Below, piece by piece: positions 17,384-26,149 of a stretch of 64,000 nt of DNA. The stretch spans positions 645,506 through 709,505 of the forward strand of contig NZ_OESQ01000001.1 in the NCBI RefSeq assembly GCF_900240245.1, given 5' to 3'. Position 1 is the first letter of the stretch, and every line of letters starts with the position of its first letter. The DNA is from Lachnoclostridium edouardi. GTDB lineage: Bacteria; Bacillota; Clostridia; Lachnospirales; Lachnospiraceae. Below the pieces are notes generated by a model that saw nothing but the letters and a program-made list of their open reading frames with translations, did no database searches and was not told where the DNA came from. The position numbers and the translations under genes were made by a program.

Positions 17384-18520
17384 TTATGATAACCTGTTTT
17401 TAAAATCCTCATACCCAAAGCTGCGCACGATTTTACAGACTCCCTGGCTGTCTCTATATACAATAGAGGGAAGGGCCATTCCGTTAAAGGTATTTGTCTT
17501 TACCATAGTATATAAAGCCATATCCTCAAAAATCACCAAACTGCCTGGCTTTAAGGGATCCTGAAAGGAGTAATCTCCAATAATATCGCCTGCTAAGCAG
17601 GTGGGACCTGCTAAACGGTAGGTGTACTGCAGCTCTCCTGCTTTTTTGCTGTCTGTCACTGGCGGACGGTAGGGCATCTCCAGCACGTCAGGCATGTGAC
17701 ATGCGGCAGAAGTATCTAAAATCGCAATGTCTATTTTGTTGTGAACAACCTCCAGTACTCTGGACACTAAAAATCCGGCGTTCAGCACCACTGCTTCTCC
17801 AGGCTCTAAATATATTTCCACATGGTATGTGTCTCTCAGGTGACGAATAATTTTTACCAGCCGCTCAATATCATATCCTGGCCTTGTAATATGGTGTCCG
17901 CCTCCCAGGTTCACCCATTTCATCTGTCCCAGCCAGGGGCCGAATTTTTCCTCCACAGCCTTCACCGTCACCTCCAGAGCGTCAGAATCCTGCTCGCACA
18001 AGGTGTGAATGTGAAAACCGTCTAACATAGGCAGAATTCCCTGATCAAAAGCCTCCAGGGTAGTTCCCAGTCTGGAGCCAGGGGAGCAGGGATCGTAAAT
18101 CTCATGTCCCTCCTGGGTGGAGCATTCCGGATTTAATCTAAGTCCAATTGATTTTCCGGCGCTTCTGGCCTTTAAGCCTAATTTTCTCACCTGAGCCGGA
18201 GAGTTGAAAATAATGTGGTCTGCAAACTGAAGCAGCTCTTCAAATTCATCTTCCCTGTAAGCGGGAGAAAACACGTGGGTTTCTCCCCCCATTTCTTCAC
18301 ATCCTAATCTGGCCTCATAAAGACCGCTGGCAGCTGTTCCGGCTAAATATTTTTTTATTAAGGGATACACGCTGAACATGGAAAATGCTTTTTGAGCCAG
18401 CAGTATTTTACAACCGGACCGATTCGCCACGTCCTTTAATATTTCCAGATTATGAATCAGGCGTTCTTCATCTATTAAAAAATAAGGTGTAGGGCCTGGG
18501 CCCTCTATGGGCGCCCCCAT
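17384..18520 (-). CDS. nspC: Carboxynorspermidine/carboxyspermidine decarboxylase
   Basis: A 378-residue PLP enzyme of the fold-III (alanine racemase-like) family. The PLP lysine lies in LLAQKAFSM (about residue 43), the Gly-rich phosphate loop in WVNLGGGHHI, and the cysteine/Asp active-site segment in LAGPTCLAGDIIGDY. It decarboxylates carboxynorspermidine or carboxyspermidine to the polyamine. Start and stop overlap by one base with the carboxynorspermidine synthase gene (TAATG), so translation is probably coupled; the ribosome site is weak. It is the last gene of the operon and is followed by a hairpin. Confidence 0.92.
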   Translation of the reverse strand: MGAPIEGPGPTPYFLIDEERLIHNLEILKDVANRSGCKILLAQKAFSMFSVYPLIKKYLAGTAASGLYEARLGCEEMGGETHVFSPAYREDEFEELLQFADHIIFNSPAQVRKLGLKARSAGKSIGLRLNPECSTQEGHEIYDPCSPGSRLGTTLEAFDQGILPMLDGFHIHTLCEQDSDALEVTVKAVEEKFGPWLGQMKWVNLGGGHHITRPGYDIERLVKIIRHLRDTYHVEIYLEPGEAVVLNAGFLVSRVLEVVHNKIDIAILDTSAACHMPDVLEMPYRPPVTDSKKAGELQYTYRLAGPTCLAGDIIGDYSFQDPLKPGSLVIFEDMALYTMVKTNTFNGMALPSIVYRDSQGVCKIVRSFGYEDFKNRLS

Positions 18521-19722
18521 TAATCCACCAATACCGGATCATAGGACTCTTTCCAGGGCAGTCCCCATTTATTTAATGCATCCATAAATGGGTCCGGATC
18601 AAACTCTTCAATGTTGTGAACTCCCGGCTTATTCCAGGTTCCTGTCATTATCATCATTGCTCCGATCATGGCAGGCACTCCTGTAGTATAAGCCACTGCC
18701 TGAGAACCTACCTCTTTATAACATTCCTCGTGATCGCAAATATTATACAGATAATACGTTTTGTCTTTTCCATCCTTTTTGCCCTGGAAAATACATCCGA
18801 TATTTGTTTTTCCTTTTGTTCTTGGGCCTAAAGAAGAAGGATCAGGCAGCACTGCTTTTAAAAACTGCAGAGGAATAATCTCTTTTCCTTCATACATAAT
18901 AGGCTCAATAGATGTCATTCCCACATTTTCCAAACATTTCAAATGAGTCAAATAGCTTTGTCCAAAGGTCATAAAGAAACGGATTCTTTTAATCCCCGGA
19001 ATATTTAAAGCAAGGCTTTCAATTTCTTCGTGGTGAAGCAGGTACATATCCTTTTCTCCCACTCCCTCAAAATTGTAAACCCGTTTAATTTCCATAGGCT
19101 CTGTTTCTACCCAATGGCCGTCCTCCCAGTAGGAGCCCTTTGCAGAAACCTCTCTAATATTAATTTCCGGGTTAAAATTAGTTGCAAAAGGATATCCGTG
19201 ATCTCCGCCGTTACAATCTAAAATATCAATATAGTTGATTTCGTCAAATTCATGTTTTAAGGCGTAGGCGGAAAATACGCTTGTAACTCCCGGATCAAAT
19301 CCGCTTCCTAACAAGGCTGTGATGCCTGCCTCCTCAAATTTTTCTCTGTAAGCCCACTGCCAGCTGTATTCAAACTTAGCTGTATCCTCAGGCTCATAAT
19401 TTGCTGTGTCAATATAATGTGTTTTTGTAGCCAGACAGGCGTCCATAATAGTCAGATCCTGATATGGAAGAGCCAGGTTTAATACTACGTCCGGCTTTTC
19501 CTGATTAATCAGCTCAATCAGCTGGTCCACCTGATCTGCATCCACCTGAGCTGTAGTAATCTTAGTCTTTGTAGTTCCCTGTAATTTTTCTTTCAAAGCA
19601 TCGCATTTGGATTTTGTGCGGCTGGCAATGCAAATCTCTTCAAATACCTGACTGTTCTGGCAGCATTTGTGAATTGCAACAGAAGCTACTCCTCCACATC
19701 CGATAATTAAGGCTTTTCCCAT
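18520..19722 (-). CDS. Carboxynorspermidine synthase (saccharopine dehydrogenase-like)
   Basis: A 400-residue NAD(P)-dependent enzyme: an N-terminal Rossmann fold with ALIIGCGGVASVAIHK, then a saccharopine dehydrogenase-type catalytic domain (ALLGSGFDPGVTSVFSAYALKHEFDEINYIDILDCNGGDHG). It condenses aspartate semialdehyde with a diamine to give the carboxy-polyamine, which NspC then decarboxylates. The start at 19722 lies 8 bases after GGAGG; the ATG at 19728 is too close. It is embedded in a polyamine operon, which rules in favour of this activity over lysine metabolism. Confidence 0.92.
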   Translation of the reverse strand: MGKALIIGCGGVASVAIHKCCQNSQVFEEICIASRTKSKCDALKEKLQGTTKTKITTAQVDADQVDQLIELINQEKPDVVLNLALPYQDLTIMDACLATKTHYIDTANYEPEDTAKFEYSWQWAYREKFEEAGITALLGSGFDPGVTSVFSAYALKHEFDEINYIDILDCNGGDHGYPFATNFNPEINIREVSAKGSYWEDGHWVETEPMEIKRVYNFEGVGEKDMYLLHHEEIESLALNIPGIKRIRFFMTFGQSYLTHLKCLENVGMTSIEPIMYEGKEIIPLQFLKAVLPDPSSLGPRTKGKTNIGCIFQGKKDGKDKTYYLYNICDHEECYKEVGSQAVAYTTGVPAMIGAMMIMTGTWNKPGVHNIEEFDPDPFMDALNKWGLPWKESYDPVLVD

Positions 19723-19762
19723 TTCCATTTCCTCCTTACATGGTTTCTTAAATTTATCTTTC

Positions 19763-20617
19763 CTATTTCTGTAAAGCCAGCAGCATCTCTCTTATAATCT
19801 TACATGCTGCGGCTGTAGACACTCCGCTGGCGTCATAATGGGGGCTTAATTCATTTACGTCTAAGCCTACTATGTCTGCCTTGCGGCAAACTGTCTCTGC
19901 AGCCTGTCTCAGCTGATCAAAGGTTACTCCTCCCGGCTCCGGCGTTCCTGTTCCCGGAAAAACAGAAGGGTCCATTACATCTAAATCTACAGTAAAGTAA
20001 ACCGGCTTTCCTTTTAAGCTTTCCAGCACCTGATCCAGGCCCTGAAAATCAAACTTTCTGGTAGTTACATGGCTGCCGCCCCATTTAAATTCTTCCCTGT
20101 CCCCGGAGCGGATTCCAAACTGAAAAATTTTTCCGTCTCCCGTTAAGTCCCAGCACCTGTGAAGCACGCAGGCATGGGAAAGCTGTTCTCCCAGATAATC
20201 TTCTCTTAAATCTGCATGTGCGTCAAAATGAATAATAAAAACCTCAGGATATTTTTCAAATACAGCCCGAAAAGCGCCTAAGGTTACAAGATGCTCTCCT
20301 CCCACCATAAATGGAATTTTTCCGCCGTCTAAAATCTCTTTTGTCTGCTCTTCAATTTGCTTTAAAGCCTTCTCTGTATTTCCAAAACAAAGCTCCAGAT
20401 CTCCGCAGTCCATGACTGCCGAGTCCTCTAAATCCCGGTCCTGGTATGGGCTGTACATTTCTATGCCATAGGATTCCCGGCGGATCGCCCCGCTTCCAAA
20501 CCTGGTGCCAGGGCGAAAGGAGGTGGTGGAGTCAAAGGGAGCGCCAAACATAACAATGTCCGCCTCCTGAAACTCTTTGTCACATCCCATAAATACTTCT
20601 ATATTTTTATTCAACAT
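19763..20617 (-). CDS. speB: Agmatinase (ureohydrolase family)
   Basis: A 284-residue Mn-dependent hydrolase making putrescine and urea from agmatine. Metal-binding motifs GGEHLVTLG, IIHFDAHADLR and FTVDLDVMDPS are all visible, as is the late GLDVNELSPHYD segment. It follows the arginine decarboxylase and spermidine synthase genes, and its ATG overlaps the speE tail by 11 bases, so translational coupling is likely. Arginase is the other family option, but the SpeA neighbour points to agmatinase. Confidence 0.93.
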   Translation of the reverse strand: MLNKNIEVFMGCDKEFQEADIVMFGAPFDSTTSFRPGTRFGSGAIRRESYGIEMYSPYQDRDLEDSAVMDCGDLELCFGNTEKALKQIEEQTKEILDGGKIPFMVGGEHLVTLGAFRAVFEKYPEVFIIHFDAHADLREDYLGEQLSHACVLHRCWDLTGDGKIFQFGIRSGDREEFKWGGSHVTTRKFDFQGLDQVLESLKGKPVYFTVDLDVMDPSVFPGTGTPEPGGVTFDQLRQAAETVCRKADIVGLDVNELSPHYDASGVSTAAACKIIREMLLALQK

Positions 20618-21458
20618 TTTCCAGCATCTCCTCTACATAATACGGCAGGTAAAAAGCCCCCTTATGAAGGGTTGTTGTATAATATCTGCAGGAAATCCCC
20701 CGCATATTCCATTTAATGTCGTCTAAGTCTCTGAGAGGATGATACTTTTTAGAAGCAAAACCAAACAGCCAGTGTCCAGACGGATAAGTGGGAATATGAG
20801 CGTGATAAACTCTGCTGATAGGGAAGGATTCTACAATCAGCTTGTGCATCTTCTGACAGGACAAAGCGTCCTCCTCATAAAACGGACTTTCATGCTGATT
20901 CACCATAATTCCGTCTTCCTTCAGGGCTTTATAGCAGTTGCCGTAAAATTCTCTTGTAAACAGCCCTTCCCCAGGTCCAAAAGGATCTGTGGAATCTACA
21001 ATAATCAAGTCATATTTGTTTTCACATGCCCTGATAAACTTCAGGCCGTCCTCATAGTATATATTCACTCTGGGATCTCCCAGTCTGCAGGAGGTTTTAG
21101 GCAGATATTTCTTGCAAACCTCCACTACCTGCTGGTCAATCTCCACCATATCAATCTGCTCAATTTCCGGGTATCTTGTCAGCTCCCTGACCACTCCGCC
21201 GTCCCCGGCTCCGATTACCAGCACCTGCCGTACATTTGGGTGAACTGCCATAGGCACATGAGTAATCATTTCATGGTAAATAAACTCATCCTTTTCTGTA
21301 AGCATCATATATCCGTCTAACACCAGAAACCGTCCAAATTCCGGGGACTGAAACACGTCGATCCGCTGAAATTCACTTTTTCCGCTGTACAGCTGCTTGT
21401 CTACCCGGATGGACAATTTAACATGAGGCGTCTGCGCCTCAGAAAACCAAAGCTCCAT
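20607..21458 (-). CDS. speE: Spermidine synthase (aminopropyltransferase)
   Basis: A 283-residue enzyme that transfers the aminopropyl group from decarboxylated SAM to putrescine. The N-terminal strand domain is followed by the catalytic Rossmann fold with VLVIGAGDGGVVRELTRYPEIEQIDMVEID and the gate/active-site segment DLIIVDSTDPFGPGEGLFTREFY (catalytic Asp). AAGGAG precedes the ATG, and the gap to speA is 7 bases. With SpeD in the same operon this forms a full classical spermidine route. It could also aminopropylate agmatine; the sequence does not show which acceptor is preferred. Confidence 0.94.
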   Translation of the reverse strand: MELWFSEAQTPHVKLSIRVDKQLYSGKSEFQRIDVFQSPEFGRFLVLDGYMMLTEKDEFIYHEMITHVPMAVHPNVRQVLVIGAGDGGVVRELTRYPEIEQIDMVEIDQQVVEVCKKYLPKTSCRLGDPRVNIYYEDGLKFIRACENKYDLIIVDSTDPFGPGEGLFTREFYGNCYKALKEDGIMVNQHESPFYEEDALSCQKMHKLIVESFPISRVYHAHIPTYPSGHWLFGFASKKYHPLRDLDDIKWNMRGISCRYYTTTLHKGAFYLPYYVEEMLENVE

Positions 21459-21465
21459 ATCTATT

Positions 21466-22920
21466 TTATACTCCTTTCAAGACATTTAAATGTTCAATTA
21501 CAGGGTCCTCAGGTCCTGTCATAGAACATCCTTTGGCCTTAGCATATTCAATATAATCTAATATTTCTTCAGTGATCCTCTCCCCAGGGGTTAAAACAGG
21601 GATTCCTGGAGGGTAACACATAACAAACTCGCTGCACACACATCCGCAGGTCTGCCTTAAAGGTCTGGATTCTTTTTCTGCATAAAAAGCATCCTGGGGA
21701 GACAGCACTACCTGAGGCTCAATATATTCGTGCACCATTAAATCTGATTTATCTCCGCCAAACCGGCGTTTCACCTCTGATAAAGCGCTGACTAAACGCT
21801 CAATATCCCTTTGCCTGTCCCCAATGGACAAATAGGCTAATATATTTCCCAGATCTCCAAACTCAATTTGAATATCGTACTCATCTCTTAAAAGGTCATA
21901 TACTTCTATACCTGCCAGCCCGATTTCCCTGGTGTGCACAGACAATTTTGTCACGTCAAAATCATATATGCTGTCCCCGTTGCACAGCTCTCTGCCGTAA
22001 GCATAATATCCGCCGATCTGATTAATCTCAGCTCTGGCATATTCTGCCATATTCACTACCTGGCGGAAGGTTTCCTTTCCCCGCAAAGCCAGATTTCTTC
22101 TGGAAATGTCCAGGCTGGACAGCAAAAGATAAGAACCGCTGGTAGTCTGAGTTAAGTTAATAATCTGTCTCACATGGCCTTCCTGCATAGCAGGCCCTAT
22201 TAATAAAATAGAGCTTTGTGTTAAGCTGCCTCCAGATTTATGCATAGAAACAGCAGCCATGTCGGCTCCTGCCGCCATAGCTGACACAGGCAGGTTTTCT
22301 CCAAAATAAAAATGTGTGCCGTGGGCCTCGTCTGCCAGACAGAACATACCGTGTCTGTGGGCCAAATCTACAATGGCTTTTAAATTGGAACAAATTCCGT
22401 AATAAGTAGGGTTGTTGACTAATACAGCTTTAGCGTCAGGGTTTTCCTTAATAGCCCTTTCCACCGCCGCCACGCTCATTCCCAGGGGAATCCCCAGCCT
22501 GTCGTCCCCTTCTGGGTTTACATACACAGGCACAGCTCCGCAAAGCACCATGGCTCCCATAACGCTGCGGTGTACATTTCTTGGAAGAATAATCTTTTCT
22601 CCTCTTTTCACCACAGAAAGCACCATGCTCTGCACTGCAGATGTAGTGCCTCCCACCATGAGAAAAGCGTGAGCAGCCTGGAAAGCCTGGGCCGCCAGCT
22701 CCTCTGCCTCCCTGATTACAGAAATGGGATGACAAAGGTTGTCTAAAGGCTTCATGGAATTTACATCCATTCCAACACATTTCTCACCTAATAATGCAGT
22801 CAGCTCAGGATTGCCTCTGCCTCTTTTATGTCCTGGAACGTCAAAGGGCACCACCCGCATTTTTTTAAAGTTTTCCAGCGCCTCATAAATCGGGGCGCGC
22901 TCCTGGGACAATGGGTTCAT
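21466..22920 (-). CDS. speA: Arginine decarboxylase (PLP, Orn/Lys/Arg family fold I)
   Basis: A 484-residue aspartate-aminotransferase-fold decarboxylase of the biosynthetic Bacillus SpeA type. The PLP-binding region shows VGGTTSAVQSM, LADEAHGTHFYF and the Schiff-base lysine in AAVSMHKSGGSLTQSS (about residue 230). A C-terminal domain ends in EEILDYIEYAKAKG. It makes agmatine from arginine, consistent with speB next door; lysine decarboxylase is the main alternative. The start at 22920 follows AGAGG by 7 bases and lies 13 bases after speD; the longer frame from 22965 would overlap speD. Confidence 0.92.
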   Translation of the reverse strand: MNPLSQERAPIYEALENFKKMRVVPFDVPGHKRGRGNPELTALLGEKCVGMDVNSMKPLDNLCHPISVIREAEELAAQAFQAAHAFLMVGGTTSAVQSMVLSVVKRGEKIILPRNVHRSVMGAMVLCGAVPVYVNPEGDDRLGIPLGMSVAAVERAIKENPDAKAVLVNNPTYYGICSNLKAIVDLAHRHGMFCLADEAHGTHFYFGENLPVSAMAAGADMAAVSMHKSGGSLTQSSILLIGPAMQEGHVRQIINLTQTTSGSYLLLSSLDISRRNLALRGKETFRQVVNMAEYARAEINQIGGYYAYGRELCNGDSIYDFDVTKLSVHTREIGLAGIEVYDLLRDEYDIQIEFGDLGNILAYLSIGDRQRDIERLVSALSEVKRRFGGDKSDLMVHEYIEPQVVLSPQDAFYAEKESRPLRQTCGCVCSEFVMCYPPGIPVLTPGERITEEILDYIEYAKAKGCSMTGPEDPVIEHLNVLKGV

Positions 22921-22933
22921 GTCGTTTCCTCTC

Positions 22934-23692
22934 TTAATAAATATTGCGTCCGCTGAATATTTCAATCATTTCCTTCCTCAGACTGTTAATAATCTCCAGC
23001 CTTTTTTGAGGAGGAAGCTCGTATACGTCGGTTTTAAAAAGATAGTTTTGAAGGTCAATGTCCTTCACCATCATCTTTGTATGAAATAAATTTGCTTCAT
23101 AAACATTAATGTCTATGGTATCGTACCTTTGCAGCACCTCCGGAGCAATATAGCTTTGAATGGAGGTGATCGGATGGTCCATAAACAGCTTTTTCCCGTT
23201 TACATCTCTTGTAAATCCTCTGATTCTATAATCCATAGTAATAATATCAGAATCGAAGGAGCCAATCAGATAATTTAAGGTGGACAGAGGCGTAATCTCC
23301 CCGCATGTGCCTACCTCTATATCTGCCCGAAAGGTGGCCAGACATGTTTCCGGATGATACTCTGGATAAGTGTGTACTGTCACATGGCTTTTGTCTAAAT
23401 GAGCCAGCTGTATCTCTCCCATGGGAGTTTTGATTCCCTCTGAAATTAAAATGGTTACTGAAGCTCCCTGAGGATCGTAATCCTGTCTGGCAATGTTCAG
23501 AACCTTTGCGCCGATCATATCTGTCAAATTCGTAAGAATATTGGTTAAACGCTCAGAATTGTACTGCTCGTCAATATACGCCACGTAATCCTTCTGCTCT
23601 CTGGCAGTTTTGGCGTAACATACGTCATAAATATTAAAGCTTAATACCTTTGTCAGATTATTAAATCCGTACAATTTAATTTTTTCTCCCAT
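22934..23692 (-). CDS. speD: S-adenosylmethionine decarboxylase proenzyme (E. coli type)
   Basis: A 252-residue proenzyme of the long bacterial SpeD class, starting [25 protein letters not shown]. The self-cleavage site is Lys-Ser in [15 protein letters not shown], where the serine becomes the pyruvoyl group, and [16 protein letters not shown] holds the conserved cysteine. The start is at 23692 (MGEKIK), 7 bases after GGAG; the reading frame upstream to 23809 is not conserved. It is the first gene of the polyamine operon. Between it and the upstream nitroreductase gene lie 511 bases with two terminator-like hairpins, so the operon may be under leader control. Confidence 0.95.
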   Translation of the reverse strand: MGEKIKLYGFNNLTKVLSFNIYDVCYAKTAREQKDYVAYIDEQYNSERLTNILTNLTDMIGAKVLNIARQDYDPQGASVTILISEGIKTPMGEIQLAHLDKSHVTVHTYPEYHPETCLATFRADIEVGTCGEITPLSTLNYLIGSFDSDIITMDYRIRGFTRDVNGKKLFMDHPITSIQSYIAPEVLQRYDTIDINVYEANLFHTKMMVKDIDLQNYLFKTDVYELPPQKRLEIINSLRKEMIEIFSGRNIY

Positions 23693-23775
23693 CTCCGTTC
23701 TCCATATCTGGTAGTTAAATTTTTCCGGCTGATAGCCGGCCGCCTGGGAGGTTTCTGTTTTTTGCAAAACAAAAA

Positions 23776-23805
23776 CGCAGGCAATGAATCTGTACATTAC
23801 CTGCG
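23776..23805 (-). terminator. Strong terminator-like hairpin in the speD leader
   Basis: On the minus strand CGCAGGTAATG pairs with CATTGCCTGCG (11 pairs, one G-U, 8-base loop), followed by TTTTTGTTTT. It sits 84 bases before the speD ATG. It either ends an upstream transcript or acts as an attenuator for the polyamine operon. Confidence 0.7.
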
Positions 23806-24203
23806 TCAATTTCTATTATTATATGACTGCTTTTTTCGCCGTTCTTAGACAGACTAAGGTTTTCGGCAAAGTGGTTCATAGAATAACAGAGTTCAGAGTC
23901 TATATAGCAAATACTTTACTTTTACTACTCTTATTGACATTTTCACAAGTTGATGTACGTGTTCACGCACTGGTTATAAAGTAACCAACTTATAAAAATT
24001 GAGCTTTCAACTCAATCAATAACGGTAACGAAGTACCAATCGGCAGTTGACCCGGCTGTCCGTATGGCCTTGGCCTGCTTTTTGCAGGTGGTCAGAAAAA
24101 TATTTGCATGGAATGCGAATTCTCTGTTTTCCATGTCGAAAAATATCGTACACTATTTTCCGTTATTTGTCAAGAAATTCCACCTATTTACTGCGGATTT
24201 CTC
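23806..24203. other. Non-coding, hairpin-rich spacer upstream of speD
   Basis: About 400 bases without a credible gene. On the minus strand it holds CCTGC-AAAAA-GCAGG (24074-24088), GGTA-CTTCGT-TACC (24024-24037) and ATTGAG...CTCAAT followed by TTTTTAT (near 23998-24016), the last again like a terminator. It could be a structured leader or small RNA; I do not recognise a known riboswitch class on either strand. Confidence 0.4.
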
Positions 24204-24716
24204 CTATTCTATAAATGTTGTCAGGCTTTCTATGGAAGCTCTTGTTTCCTTATGTCTTTCCGGGGCCAAAGGCTTTCCCTCTGCATATCCTAAAACCAGC
24301 AGATTAATAGGAATCAGATGTTTTGGAATCTGAAATTCTTCTCTTAAAACATCTGGCTTAAACCAGCATACCCAAAGACTTCCCAGCCCCAGTTCTGTGG
24401 CCTCCAGCATCATGTGGTCTGTAACAATAGACGCGTCAATATCTGTAGTCTGCATACCGTCATATTTTCTGGTCCACGCCTTGTCCTTATCTGCACATAC
24501 AATAACGGCGGCTGTCCCTCCGTAGGTTCTGGCGGCTTTTTCGATTTTCTCCATTGCCTTTCCCTGAACTACATACAGGTGAAAGGGCTGTAAATTGCAA
24601 GCTGTAGGCGCTACTTTTGCAGCCTCCAGTACTTTTTCCAGTTTTTCCCTTTCCACCGGCATTTCCTTATATGCTCTTACTGAATATCTTTTTTTAGCTA
24701 ACTGAATAAAATCCAT
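24204..24716 (-). CDS. Nitroreductase family protein
   Basis: A 170-residue FMN-dependent oxidoreductase-type protein. The N-terminal FMN phosphate-binding pattern (RYSVRAYK) and the following AAKVAPTACNLQPFHLYVV segment are typical, as is the C-terminal LGLGSLWVCWF...LVLGYAEGKPLAPERHK. Short members like this bind FMN as dimers and reduce nitro or quinone compounds; the natural substrate is unknown. AAGGATG lies before the start. It follows the FliB-like gene by 27 bases and may be cotranscribed with it. Confidence 0.88.
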   Translation of the reverse strand: MDFIQLAKKRYSVRAYKEMPVEREKLEKVLEAAKVAPTACNLQPFHLYVVQGKAMEKIEKAARTYGGTAAVIVCADKDKAWTRKYDGMQTTDIDASIVTDHMMLEATELGLGSLWVCWFKPDVLREEFQIPKHLIPINLLVLGYAEGKPLAPERHKETRASIESLTTFIE

Positions 24717-24743
24717 TTTTTCATCCTTTCTATTTTTCTTAAT

Positions 24744-25910
24744 TTATTTGTATAAAAGGCAGCTTAAAATTCCGTCTTCAGACAGAAATTCCATCTCCCA
24801 CCCTGCCTTTTCCAAAACCTCTAAATTATCTGTGCTGTATTCAATTTCTTTAGAAAATTCTTTTGCCGCATCTGCCATACTTTCCAGAGAAAACTGATTT
24901 TCCCTTAAATAAAAGGCAATGTGAAGAGGCAGGACCACAAGCCAGGCAAGGGCTGTCAGTTTCACCTTTGGCAATATATTTCCTTCCAGAATTCCCTCTA
25001 TAAAATATCTGTATACAAAATATTCCGCCATATTGCCGTACCACTGGCAGCCATATTTTAAACAGGATAAAAACTCCTCTTTTTTATCTGCCAAAGCCTC
25101 CAGCTGATTTTTTGCCTGAGCCAATTTGTCCGGCCATTCTGTTGTCATAGACTCCAGGTTCTGAACAAAATTTAACATCTGCGTCCATATAGTAAGCCCC
25201 TCAGAGCCGGAAAATTCCCTTTTCAGTTTTCCTCCTTCCTTTTCCTGTCTTTTTTTATCACCATATTTTCTGCAGGCCTTTAAAAGCTCTTCTTCTATAT
25301 CTTCTATATTTTCTCCAAAATCTAAAATACCCTGCAGCTCTTCCCCGTAAATCAACAGCACCGCCAATCTTTCAGAAATATTTAATCTCTGGTTTCTTAA
25401 TATCCCAAAGGCTGTTTCTCTTGTTTTTAAAAGCAGCGCTCTCTCTGATTCCTCCAGAACATCATCTTTAGCTTTTGACTCTGTATCGCTCTCTTCCACT
25501 TCCAGATACACAGTATAAGAAGGAGGGTTGTGACAGCCTATAATCAGCCTGGCAGCTTCCTCGCAGCAAAGACCTATTCCCATTTCTCCCCAGCCGCTGT
25601 ACTGTCTGTAAAATCTGGGGTGCTCCCTGCAGATTTCACACAGTCTTTCCTGTCCCAGCTGAGTAATAATCTGGCATAAATTATTTTTATCCAGGAAAGG
25701 GCATCTATTTCCTTCCATTTTAAAATGATAGGTTCCGGCCTCCTCTTCCATAGACCGGCGCAGCTTGTGGCCAATAGGACCGTCCTGATTGACATAGTCT
25801 TTATATGTTTCTAAGTCAATGTCAATTTCCCATCCCACGCAGCAGCTGTCCTTACACTTAGAGGCAATGCAGTGAAACTTCTCATAATAATCCGGTCTTG
25901 TTATTTTCAT
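24744..25910 (-). CDS. FliB-like (flagellin lysine N-methylase) protein
   Basis: A 388-residue protein opening with the Cys-rich FliB pattern: CIASKCKDSCCVGW, then GNRCPFLDKNNLCQI, LCEICREHPRF and GLCCEEAARLI. About nine N-terminal cysteines probably bind a metal cluster. FliB of Salmonella methylates flagellin lysines; many Clostridial homologues lie away from flagellar genes, as here, and may modify other surface proteins. An AGGAGG site precedes the start. The rest (about residues 140-388) is helical without recognised motifs. Family call good, substrate unknown. Confidence 0.8.
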   Translation of the reverse strand: MKITRPDYYEKFHCIASKCKDSCCVGWEIDIDLETYKDYVNQDGPIGHKLRRSMEEEAGTYHFKMEGNRCPFLDKNNLCQIITQLGQERLCEICREHPRFYRQYSGWGEMGIGLCCEEAARLIIGCHNPPSYTVYLEVEESDTESKAKDDVLEESERALLLKTRETAFGILRNQRLNISERLAVLLIYGEELQGILDFGENIEDIEEELLKACRKYGDKKRQEKEGGKLKREFSGSEGLTIWTQMLNFVQNLESMTTEWPDKLAQAKNQLEALADKKEEFLSCLKYGCQWYGNMAEYFVYRYFIEGILEGNILPKVKLTALAWLVVLPLHIAFYLRENQFSLESMADAAKEFSKEIEYSTDNLEVLEKAGWEMEFLSEDGILSCLLYK

Positions 25911-26059
25911 TGAGCTACCTCCTGCTTTTCATCATATCACAAGTTTCCTTTGTCTTCACCATATAATACTGAAAATGTATACATTTTCCTTTAATTCCTT
26001 ACAATTCCATTTCATTTATTACATTTGCCTGTTACATTGTTACAATTCCATGACTTCTA

Positions 26060-26089
26060 TTGACCAAAATGTCATACAAGTTATACAAT
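26060..26089 (+). promoter_or_regulatory. Promoter of the cell-wall-binding protein gene
   Basis: TTGACC (26060-26065) followed by TATACA at 16 bases or TACAAT at 18 bases. Upstream, the 12-base TTACAATTCCAT occurs twice (25999-26010 and 26040-26051), 41 bases apart, with several further TTACATT words, which may be binding sites. Confidence 0.5.
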
Positions 26090-26149
26090 ATGGCTGTATT
26101 TCACAAAAGGAAAAAATGAAATAAAAATGTAATGCAAGGAGGTTTCTTT

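Noticed and set aside
23693..24203. Known riboswitch class upstream of speD
   Set aside because: Neither strand matches the SAM, guanidine, THF, ZTP or preQ1 patterns I could recall; kept as an unassigned structured spacer.
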